64,000 nucleotides of DNA from Sesamum alatum. Taxonomy: Eukaryota > Streptophyta > Magnoliopsida > Lamiales > Pedaliaceae. The notes under the pieces are model-generated. The model had not been told where the DNA came from. It searched no databases and saw only the letters and a list, made by a program, of their open reading frames with translations. Location: positions 9,627,692 to 9,691,691 of the forward strand of contig JACGWO010000005.1 in NCBI GenBank assembly GCA_034509735.1. The letters are read 5' to 3'. This document shows, in pieces, positions 46,735 through 57,595 of the stretch. The position numbers and the translations under genes are program-made. The first letter of the stretch is position 1; each line of letters starts with the position of its first letter.

Positions 46735-49174
46735 TGTTAGAATAGGTGACCAGAAAGCCAATTAGATTGGCCTTTATGTAATCTATTGGACGACTAGGTG
46801 TATCGTAATATTATGCAATGAATAAAATGAGTATTCATTAGCATTGGTATTATCTTTGTTGTGCTCATTCATGTATGTTAATGTCTATTCATATATATCA
46901 CAACAAAGCCCACAGACCACGTTAAAACTCATGCAGTTGGGTCACGCATTGAATGGTGGTTATGAAATCATTTGATAACAGGTTGGGTATGAGAAGATCT
47001 AAGTTGAGGACCTGAGATAGGGCATCCAGAGTTCTATTGAGAGTTGCACCAAGAGTCGTATTCATTGGATGAGTGCCATGTTTCATCGGTGATAGGCGTG
47101 GGACGTCTATACCGTCTTAGTACGTTGGTCTACTAGGGTTGAGCTGACTAAGCTGACTCGCGAGGATCATCGTATGGAAGCTTTAGATGCTTGGTTGGTA
47201 TGATTGGAGTTCTCTGGTTCCGATAGTACTGGAGTAGTCCTCAAACTTGAGGAACCACGACAGTCACGTGCACACGATGGTGGTACCTTAGATCTGGCGA
47301 GAGGTGATCATATCGCTGATATGTTCATTATAAGCCTTGTCCAGTGTAGTCAAAATGTGTAGCGAAAACTGTAGGTTTCAAGAAGAGGATCCGTCCCTTG
47401 TCAGTATGTGACAGAGGTATCTCCTATGCACTCAGAGATACGTTGATGCTTCTTGAAGCTATGGCCATAGTGGTTGATCGAGCAGGGAATGGTTCCCTGC
47501 ATCCATACAATGAGGCATGTGTAGTCTCGAGTATTAAGCATAGCCGCCTAGTCAAGGATGGGAACCGACGCCCAATTTCATACCCTAGACTAAGGCTGGG
47601 AGACAGTAGGTAGAAGGACCGTAGCCGTACGAAATCGGTGTCTAAATGTTCAAGCTAACATTCACCTAGTTTCTAGTGCCATGAACCATTGCTAGAGGAC
47701 AAGCATGGTAATGGGCTTCTGTTGGACACGAGCCCAAGTCTTGCTGAGGATGAACCTAAAGGGTCCTACAAAAATCACCGAGGAGATGAAGGAATAGACT
47801 TGGAGTCAATTTTGGAAGATGATAAAAAATTGAATTATTTATGGGATAGTCCATTGGATGGATGGGCTAATATTGTATGGGGCCCTTGACTAATTGATTA
47901 ATGGGATTTGTCGATTAAAATAGAGATTAAGGCCTTGAATCTTTTAATTAGATTAAAAGATCCATGGGCATCATTTAATTAGACCTTGAATTAAATTGGA
48001 TTTAATTCTTGGGCTTTTTTGTAGTTGGATTACAATAAAATGGGGTGCATTAAATCTTGGCCCAAGAGAGATATTAATTCCACTTTTGGAATTAGGAGAA
48101 TTTGGACTTCTCCTAAAATGGGGATGACCAATTTAGCTTCATTCAGAAGCATGAAAATGGCCATGTTGGCCTTGATGATGAGTTTGACTTGTTCCTTTTG
48201 GAAAGGAACAAATAAACCCCAATCAAACCTCCTTTACTTGATGTGATTTAATCACACCTTGTAAAGTGGTAGATTTGATTGAAGATTAACGGGTTTCATT
48301 GAAATGTATCTAGACATCTTTGGTTGAACCTAAACACATTCCAATAATCACAATAAGAAGAATTTGTACTTCTCCTAAAATGGGGATGACCAATTTAGCT
48401 TCATTCAGAAGCATGAAAATGGCCATGTTGGATGATGAGTTGGACTTGTTCCTTTAGGAAAGGAACAAATCAACCCCAATCAAGCCTCCTTTACTTGATG
48501 TGATTTAATCATACCTTGTAAAGTGGTAGGTTTGATTGAAGATTAATGGGGTTTTATTGGAATGTATCTAGACATCTTTGGTTGAACCTAGACACATTCC
48601 AATAATCACATTAATAATGTATATATACGTGTATATACAATCATCAACTAGAGAATTATTATTCATCTTTCTCTAGGCTAAAGAAGAGAACTCTCATATC
48701 TCTCTCTCATTTTCGGCCCCTCTTACTTTGTTGCTTAATTGATTTAGGATCAATTGAAGAACAAAGTTAGATTAAGAAGGATACACTAATATGATAGCGT
48801 AATTCTCATCTTGATGTCATCTTCTAGGTCCGTTTTCTCTAGCATGAAAACATGACTTCTCCCGGTGTGGTGTGCACTACGTTAGAGGATTCATATGTTT
48901 TGAATTTTGGTGAACGTTTGTTATCCATTCGAGAGGGACCAACGCTAGTAGTGGTGCACGGAAGATAATTGTAGTTCTCTTTATGTTCATTTATGCCTTA
49001 TATATGATATATATGCTTTACGTTATCATATTCTATATTAAATGCTCGGTTGAGCACCCAAGGGAATACCCTTTGGGACGTTTTACTTTTATATGCATTT
49101 TAAATATCGTTAAACTTCGCATCTCCTTGCTTTGAATCGTGCTCCGATCCTGGACGGATCTGCTTGTCCTTTCA
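46735..49174 (+). mobile_element. LTR-retrotransposon end: Copia-like LTR with a 262-bp tandem duplication
   Basis: LINE likeness stops where TGTTAGAATAGGTGACC begins. The right border is given by ...tgtcctttca, followed by the primer-binding site. The LTR may start at 46,735 or at the other good candidate, 47,720 (TGTTGGACACGAGCCC), in which case 46,735-47,719 is the 3' untranslated interior of an adjoining copy. TATA-like atgtatatatacgtgta lies at about 48,617. No partner LTR is in the window. Confidence 0.55.
48095..48612 (+). repeat. 262-bp tandem duplication inside the LTR
   Basis: Unit 1 (about 48,095-48,356) and unit 2 (about 48,357-48,612) share ttctcctaaaatggggatga, ggccatgttgg and 'ttgaacctaRacacattcca'. 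Anchor gggatgac is at 48,121 and 48,383. Differences are few. Confidence 0.9.
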
Positions 49175-49190
49175 AGTGGCATAAGAGCTC
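49175..49190 (+). other. Primer-binding site, initiator-Met tRNA type
   Basis: agTGGCATAAGAGCtcc resembles the canonical TGGTATCAGAGC with two changes, directly after the LTR end. Confidence 0.7.
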
Positions 49191-51430
49191 CGGAGCGGAT
49201 CCGTTTGTCCTTCTGATTGTGCTCCGGATTCGATGTAAGGGGCCATAGATCTATGTTCTTGACATGTGCAATTTGCTTTTATAACTTTATTGAGAATGTT
49301 TATTGTATAAATATATAGAATAATGCACTTATTTAAATATTTGAATTTAATGGGCATCGTGCTTGTAATTTTGTGGATTGAGTCTTAAAACTTTATGTTT
49401 ATTTTTATTCTTTTAATATGCAAAAGCGAAATAAACAAAAGGGATTTATGTTAGCAGACGACAGTGGCAGCGGTTAGCTGTCGCCCCTGCTAGTCAGCCA
49501 CTGGCTGGCGGGCGCGTGCAGACACTAGCCTGCGTGCAGCCTGGCTAGTGTGCTTGCCAGCATGTGTACTGGCAGGGGCGGCCATATATACCGCACTGTG
49601 CGCAGGTGAGCGCCTGTGCGCCCTGCGTGCGGCGGAAGGTTTGTGGCCCACCGATTGGGCCTATCTGTGTCATTTTCCGATGTTTTCTTAAATTTTGATT
49701 TTGTAAAATTTTTGCATATTTTCTGAAAATAATTTTGCATATTTGATTTTGGATTAAGTGGATTTTTCCGTATGATCAAATTGCTTAATTAATTTGGGTT
49801 TCAACATAGATTGGATGCATTGTGTATGGAGATGTCCATTAGATTTACAATTTGAACTTGTAAATTATTTATATATTTATGGCATGTGATGCTGGACATC
49901 ACCTAGGTATTTTAAATATCTGTTATAAGCATGATTATTTGGTATGATTGTGCATTAATGTTGATTGGATCAACATGGGATGATCACTAAGTCCTAGACC
50001 TTGTGTATGGATGTATGGTTTTTTTATTACTGTTGGGAGGGGCCTGTGTGTCTCTTGTTTTGGGACTATTATCTCCCGTTATTTCGCCTCATGATGTTAA
50101 GGCTTGTTTTTCCTCTATTTCATGTGTTCTATTTCCGATGTAATGGGAGTAGTTAGAATCTTGGTGAGGTTTTACATTTCATTTGTAATAAAACAAGCCC
50201 ACGGAGTTGGAGGCTCACGTTAGATGGAGGCCTAAGATGAGACATCAAAGCGAAACAAGAAGAGCTACAAGGCCCATTGGAATGACAATGGGTTAACTCA
50301 TTGTAATAATGTAAGACCACCCTAGACAGACAATAGACTCACTACGGGCTCAGTGGGTCACATATGTTGGGCTTGTGATTATCCAAAAAGGGGTTATGCT
50401 ATGTTTACTGCATGGCCGTATTTATTTATCGCTTTAATAAGTATTGGATATTTAGCATGCAAAGATATTAACGTGAAGATGTCTCGGTCATTCAAAAAAA
50501 TGAACTCTCATTTTTTTGGACCAAATAAGATATTAGGCTCATAATGGACTTGGATCAAAATAATTTTGATTCGTCCAAGCTTCCATCCACAGCAATGCAG
50601 TGAGGAAGCTACCACTACCTAAGTGTGGTCTCACGACACTAGAAAAAAAAATTAATATTAGCTATATTTTTAATGACCATGGCTAAAAACTGTGGTAAAT
50701 GACTATTATTAACTACGGTTGAATAAAAACTGATGCAAAAACTAGCTTTTCCCCCATGAAAAACTTATTTGCCACGACTTTTAGCGCGGTAAAAACATTC
50801 GCCATGGCTTTTAGCCATGGCAAATGTTTTAGCCACCCTCGCAAAAACCACGCCGACGATTGTTGCGTGACCGTGGTCAATAACTATTCACTACGGTTAT
50901 TTAGTATTAACCATGGCAATTAGCTATGGTTAAATGTCATATTTTTGTAGTGCGAGTCATGGAAAATTTGGACTAGGGAAAGCTGCACCATTATTATGAA
51001 CAAAAAGAATGCGCTCGTTGTTTCCATGTTTCATGAATCGTAGGGAGTGATAGCTAAGGCATGATTTGTTTGATGAGTCGGGCTTAACACTAAGTAGCAT
51101 GATCCGCTTGGAGTCCTCGGAATCATGTGAAGAGGTGTGGCAAAATATCTTGGGAATCTTATTAGATGAGAATGATATTGGATATCTCCCATGAGGTTTT
51201 CTTCTTGTGAATCATAAAAGCAGGGCATAAAGATCATGCTTATAGATCCCAAGCACACTAGGAAATAGTTTTCCAAAACCCCATTTGAGAGTGGTGGGCT
51301 TTCGTAGAAATAGTGGGAGGGTTAAAGACTAAAAGACCATGTCTTCAACTTTAACTGTAATATTACCATCATTTGCTATTTTCTGCTTTATATTTTTTTA
51401 AATGTATATATATCTAAGAATCCTTTTAAC
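49191..51430 (+). other. Retrotransposon leader, non-coding
   Basis: No gene is supported. 49,455-49,640 is GC-rich with 'ctggc/ctagc' phrases (cagccactggctggcgggcg) that can fold. The rest is AT-rich leader-like sequence with the CACTA MITE at 50,637-50,952. Small frames here lack domains. Confidence 0.5.
50637..50952. mobile_element. CACTA MITE, 316 bp, perfect 3-bp duplication
   Basis: Starts CACTAGAAAAAAAAATTAAT and ends catatttttGTAGTG. The flanks are CGA on both sides (50,634-50,636; 50,953-50,955). It shares 'accatggc' and 'ctgtggtaaatgac' phrases with 17,126-17,446, so both belong to one family. Confidence 0.9.
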
Positions 51431-51735
51431 TATGGTTCTGGAGACTAATAAATGGTTTGAACTACTCTGACTGCCTAAGAAATATGAGGATTGTCCTCGA
51501 TTTCGAGAACCAGGCTATGTCTTCGACAAGCCACTCCCGAGGGCATTGCTGGAGGGATCCTCGCCTAAAGAACGTGTGACGTTCTAGAAACGGCATGAGG
51601 ACAATCGGAAGGTTTGCAGTGTCGTATTAGCTTCGATGTCTAACGACATTCAGAACCAATATGATAGGCTAGACGACATCTCCTCCAAATGCTCTGCACG
51701 AACGATGTTTATCCGGTTCCGGGTAGGCATATTAG
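51431..51735 (+). pseudogene. Copia-type gag fragment
   Basis: The + strand translation gives LPKKYEDCPRFREPGYVFDK, then RHEDNRKVCSVVLASMSNDI followed by QNQYDRLDDISS. The 'xxLASMSxxxQxQyxxxDa' pattern is typical of Copia gag. In-frame stops are present, and nothing of pol follows before 53 kb. It fits the LTR and primer-binding site upstream. Confidence 0.6.
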
Positions 51736-53730
51736 ATATGCCGCCACAAAAGCATTCTTTCCTCTGTACAAAGTCATGGGGTTAAGATGCTAAAGCATAA
51801 ACTGAAAATTCATTTCAATTTTTAGTTTTTTAAAATAGTTAATAAAGTGAAAATATATTTGTGATAAGTATTCTCATTGAAAATTTATTGATTTAACACC
51901 AAAATTTGATATAAAACCCAATCTCATTAACTAATTCAAATATATTATTATCCCTTTGCACGAAAACCTATATAAAATTAAAAATACATATTTTTCAATT
52001 GAAAATAAAAACACAAACAAATAGGAATCATGTAGAAGCCGTCTATACTTTTTAATTTTTAAATTTTATTAATCGAAAGTAAAGTGATTACATCCAGTCT
52101 TGTCGGCTATTAATATTGAACAAAGACAATTACAAACAATCATATCAATAATATTATATAAACTAACACCTAGCTGTTACAGCAGCAATTCATACCTACT
52201 ATACAGTAGAAACAACATCAACCCACACAGGGGTTAGAACCCATCTATTATTAATTATCTATACTAATTATTATTTTGTGTCTAGAATGGAAGTTATTTT
52301 AGGCAGTTCACAAAATTTGCCCTTTGCTTTTGCATAATCCACTATCATCTTTCTTTCTACAAAGGAAATATATAATTTGTGGAGGCAAAAATATATAAAT
52401 TCAACATAATAGTGGTAGTTCTCATACCAAATTTTCAAACTACCTAATATGCCCTTTTTATCAACTCTCATTCTTAAGAAAAAAAACTTCCCTGTTCTCA
52501 TTAACCGTCATTCTTAAAGAAAAAAGCATATGTTCTATGTTAGATGAACCACTTATCTCCTCCATTAATTAACTTCCCTTGCTCGAACGGTGAGGTTGAG
52601 GTCCCACAACCAAAAGGTCGTGAGTTCGAGTACTACGAATGTAGGGAGTTGTTTAATTTATATGATGTTTGTATTATTCCTTTGATTCGTGTTGGTAGAT
52701 GTAGATATGTTATAATACCGTGAATTGAATAGATGTTGTAATACTGTGCAATGAATATTGGAATAGGAATTGGTAACATTGTTGTACTTTCAAATTAATA
52801 GTTCATCGTTCATTATAAAAAAATAATGTAATTATTTTGTTATAATTTTTAATTAATATATATTCGTTCACAATTGTTAATTATAACAAATTTAATTTAA
52901 TAATCTATATCTATTAATAGATTTAAAAATTATATCTATTAAAGTTACTTTTAAGTTAATTTTCATAAAATGTTATCTATGTTTTTTATTATAATTGTTA
53001 TAGACAAAATTAATAGATGTTATTTTTAATGCAATTATTAACTAAAACAATTATTTTTAACTTACCTATTTTCTGAACAAACTTTGGTTCATTATCACTT
53101 ACATATGTTAAATTGTTTCTTCATAAATTTTTGCGTTATCCTTTTTTTTTCCCTATCAATTGTGTAGATTATTGTTTGTTATTGGTAATAGTAGTTTATT
53201 TGTAGAGGGTTTTCACAATTTTGACAATTTGTACCTGAATGTTGTGTTCCATTTTGTCAATTTGTAGATACTACCAGCTAACGCGCGCGGTCCTCGCAGG
53301 CGCAAATTTTTAAGTATAAGTCAGGGCAAGTATAAAAATTCTTCTAATTATAAATAAAATAAAAATAAATAAAATCATTTAATCCCAAATATTTGCTCCC
53401 TTTCCAATAAGCACTTTTATGGTTCTTTCAAAAACTACTCGTAAAAAATATACAATTAACCATGAATTATAATAAATATGACAAAGAGCTCTTTAGACAA
53501 TTGAGATGATGATTGCATGTACTTGATTTATGTTTTTTTATTTTCTGTTTGTAAATCAATTTTAAAGCACTTATAGGGATGTTTACAACTAAAACAACCT
53601 TCAATTTAAAGTAATTCAGGCAACAAATTAGATGGCATACCAAAGTTATTGTAGTGACTAGCCAAAAGTTGTAACCAAATAGACATAATAATTTAAGTTC
53701 ATCAAAATTCAAGTTTTTCTGCACATAACC
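51736..53730. other. Non-coding AT-rich stretch with a possible SINE
   Basis: No gene. At 52,575-52,700 a tRNA-like head is suggested by 'gctcgaacggtgaggttg' and a B-box-like ggtcgtgagttcgagtac (52,617-52,634), followed by a short body; this may be a SINE. Near 53,278-53,305 a short GC-rich end 'ctaacgcgcgcggtcctcgcagg' in an AT background recalls a Helitron 3' end read on the - strand, but is not proven. Confidence 0.4.
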
Positions 53731-55029
53731 TATAAGAAATTAGTCACAAATACACAAATTCGCATAATTTATATATTAGATATTTTCTCAAAAAATATAA
53801 AAAAAAGATAAAAAAAAGGAACTAATCAACAAATAATGACTTCTAACTACTTAGATTGTTACAATTCACGTTACAATCATACAATAATAACTCAAAAGCA
53901 GCTACATATTTTGATTTCTCTTTTACACAAATACCTTTGGCCCATATTGACTCAGAAAGTCTCTCTATAATGTCCAATGTTGGACTTGGGAACAATATTT
54001 CTCAAACTACTACCCTTTAAATTATGAAAAGTAGTGAAAACAGAGGGAAAGAATAGAGAATGAAGAAAGAGTAGAGAATTAAATGAGAAAGAAAAACTTA
54101 CTTACAGTCTACTTATATAGACTATAAGTAGACTCATTGGAAGTTTCGAAACTTGAAAAGGCTAAATTATATTTTCCACCCTAGAATCGTTGACTAGTGT
54201 TTTTTTCATTACACAAATAAATTATGCAGTCGATTCCTATGCAGCCAGATACTAATCATAGGCTAGCTGAATAACAACACTGAAAATGAAAACACAAACA
54301 AAGATATTAGCATCTAATAAAATATTGACTAACTTATCAATAAGATAAAATATTAACTAATAATTGAGATTCAAATTTAAGTAACTTATCAAAGTATTAT
54401 ATATCTTTCTCTTGGATTTATGGTATCAAATATTTTATATTAACTAATTAATTATCATTAATTGTGTTTGTTTGTGTTTTCATTTTCTGTGTTGTTATCC
54501 AGCTATCCTATGATTAGTATCTGGCTGCATAGGAATCGGCTGCATAATTTGTTTGTGTAATGAAAAAAACACTAGTCAGCGGTTCTAGGGTGAAAAATAT
54601 AATCTAGCCTTTTCAAGTTTGGAAACTTCCAATGAGTCTGCTTATAGTCTATATAAGTAGACTGTAAGTAAGTTTTTCTTTCTCATTTAATTCTCTACTC
54701 TTTCTTTATTCCCTCTGTTTTCACTACTTTTTCATAATTTAAAGGGTAGTAGTTTGAGAAATATTGTTCCCAAGTCCAACATTGGACATTATGGAGAGAC
54801 TTTTTGAGTCAATATGGGGCCAAAGGTATTTGTGTAAAAGAGAAATTCAAAATATGTAGCTACTTTTGAGTTATTATTGTATGATTGTAACGTGAATGGT
54901 AACAATCTAAGTAGTTAGAAGTCATTATTTGTTGATTAGTTCCTTTTTTTTAATATTTTTTATATTTTTTCAGAAAATATCTAATATATAAATATTTTGA
55001 ATTTGTGTATATGTGACTAATTTCTTATA
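53731..55029. repeat. 1.3-kb near-perfect palindrome
   Basis: The left arm (53,731-54,302, from tataagaaattagtcac) is the inverted complement of the right arm (54,467-55,029, ending gtgactaatttcttata). The 164-bp spacer is 54,303-54,466. The arms share e.g. agtccaacattggacatt and tataagtagactgtaagta, and differ by a few per cent. The arm content (TATA-like 'ctatataagtagac', 'gtccaacattggac') looks like a small LTR or TIR. No protein is encoded. Confidence 0.85.
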
Positions 55030-55198
55030 GCATCTAATAAACATATTAGCATCTAATAAAATATTGACTAACTTATCAATAAGATAAAATATTAACTAAT
55101 AATTGAGATTCAAATTTAAGTAACTTATCAAAGTATTATATATCTTTCTCTTGGATTTATGGTATCAAATATTTTATATTAACTAATTAATTATCATA
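54305..55198 (+). repeat. Direct repeat: palindrome spacer copied outside the right arm
   Basis: The 155-bp segment from attagcatctaataaaatat to ttaactaattaattatcat occurs at 54,305-54,460 (inside the palindrome) and at 55,045-55,198 (outside), in the same orientation and, by eye, identical. Confidence 0.85.
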
Positions 55199-57595
55199 TT
55201 AATATTATATATTATTCTATATACAAAAGAAAAATGGTATAATATTTTGCATGAGGGTTAAGTTCTGTATAATTGATTATTAGATCATTGATTTTAAAAG
55301 ATTTGAGCCGTTTGGATACAAAACTTTGTAATAGATCAAATTCTGGCTAAATTTAAAACCAACTTCGTCTTTAAGGTTAATTGAAAAACTTAAAAAAGTA
55401 AATAAAACTGTGGGCATAATGGATAGTTAAATGAAAAAATAATTATTATTTGATATAAAGTTACAAATTAATGTATATTTTATCAAAATGTGATTTTGTT
55501 AAAAAAAATATTCAAATATTTAAAAACCAATTTTTCTATCTTTAGTTTAATATATAATATTTTATACCACGAATTTAAAGAGATAAATATATAATATTTT
55601 GATTTAATTTTATTAAATGCATAATTTGGACATTGGAGACTCTTTTGGGAAAATTTTGCCCTTCCCCCAGCCATTACTTTTGCCTGTAAAATGCCAATAT
55701 TTCAATATGCAGAGATTTTTACGGTTCCAATTGCATTTTTTTTTATTTACAGGGTGGTAAGTGCCTATTTCAATTAATTCCAAAATGCAAAATATAATTT
55801 AGCCAATTGAAAATTGAAATAAAAGTAGCATATCATAGCCTACTTTTCGACTATTTCTAGCTTACTTGAAAACTGACATAAAAATAGTAATAAGCAAATT
55901 ATAGCCAGCTAGTCCCACCTACAGTAAAAACTGGAAGATTTGAAAGTATTAATTTTCTTTCTGATATCCAATTTTGGTTTTAGAATATGTACTGCTATTT
56001 TTAGTTTTTTAATTTTGCCTATGAGGAACTATCATGAATTAAAAAAAGAATAAAAAAATCAATGTTTTAAAATTTGAAAATAGATCATTTCCACAAAATT
56101 TTGGTTGTTAGTTTTCCGGGTTGCAACGACGCTAGTCCAAGGAAGACTACAGTCAAAACTCATGTAAGTTTATTTCATTATATTATAAAATGCATGTATT
56201 GTTTTCACTATTTCTAAATACCCATTCAAATTCATTACAGGATGCCATAAAAACACATTTAAACTTTCAACAATTTTAAAATACCTATTTAAATTCGTTT
56301 TATTATTTTGTAAAGATACATTTAAAAATTTCACCATTTAAATACACATAGACACACAGTATAAAAAACAAAGAAAAGTACAAATTAAAAAAAATAAGAA
56401 AAAGAAATCTTACAAAAGAGAACCAAATGCATGCCCAAATTTATATGCTAAGCATGTGGAAAGTTTTATTGGTAACTTGCCCGGTGGATTGAAGTGACCA
56501 GACGTATTCTGCTACTCTTGTCTGAAAAAATCTTTTCGGTGGATAACATAAGAAATCTTTTGGGGAGACTGGAGAGGGAAAAACCAAACAAATCGATTTA
56601 GTTAAAACATTTCAAATTGAGTTAAAAAATTAATATTTTGATTTTATTTCAGTATTTGTAAAACTACTGAGTTTTTATTTTTCTCAACAGTTCCCCTTTC
56701 TTACCTCTTGATAGCACAAGGAGGTGAGTTTTTATTTTCAATCATTTACCCTTTTTTCTTTCCTATTTTCATTTGAGATGCATGTATTCTTATTCTCAGC
56801 TCTAGTGTTTTTTTTCTCTGTTTTTTGGCGTTCTGAGATGCAATATGCAATTTTTTTATGAGTTATTGAGAGAATAGTAGCAACAGTGAAGCTTGTAAAG
56901 TGTTAAAAGGGGAGATGGGAAAAACCACTCAAACCGGTTTCTTTTAAGGGATTTCAAGTTATAACTTTTTTTTTGAGTGATTTTATTTTAGCATTTGTAA
57001 AACTAGGTTTCTCAGCAGTTCTCCTCTCTTACCTCTCGACAGCACAAGGAGGTGACTTTTTATGATTCTATTATTTACTCTTTTACTTTCCTATTTTCAT
57101 TTGAGATGCATGTATTCTAGATCTCAGTTCTAGTTTTTTTCTGTTTTTTTTTTTTTTTTTGGCTCTGAGATGCCGTATGCAAAATTTTTTGTGATTTATT
57201 GAGAGAATAATTTGATGTCGTAGCAGTGAAGCTTGTAAAATGTTAAGGTTGATAGGGTACTTTATAGGCCTTAGTAACAGTCACCAGTTTGCTGTATTTT
57301 GTATTATTGCTTTCGAAAATGGATCAACAATAACCATGAATTTGAGAAAAATAAGTTTTGTATTATTACAGGTGACAACCCTATTGTTTGATTCAAACCC
57401 CAAATCCATGATGGAGTAAGCCACCACTTCCATTCAACAGTCCCCTTTTTTGTCCACTTATTATTTGTAACTTGTCTTTTAGCTTTACTGTTTGATAATT
57501 TTCTTTCTGGAAATTGTTTTCGCAGGTCCGTTTACAATATCGTCAACTCTGCAAATAATTTTAAAAACAATAAATTTATTGTCCACAGTACAACC
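55199..57595. other. Region upstream of the PMD gene: inverted-repeat arm and tandem 328-bp units
   Basis: 55,408-55,552 is the left member of an inverted repeat matched at 60,655-60,802. At about 56,585-56,906 and 56,930-57,250 two direct units with a 328-bp period share ttacctctYgaYagcacaag, 'cattttgagatgcatgtatt' and 'cagtgaagcttgtaaa'. 57,400-57,595 looks like leader sequence with a possible intron end before the ATG (gttttcgcag|gtccg at 57,525). No other gene. Confidence 0.55.

Noticed and set aside
52575..52700. A tRNA gene
   Set aside because: There is a B-box-like sequence, but no cloverleaf with paired acceptor ends; at most a SINE head.
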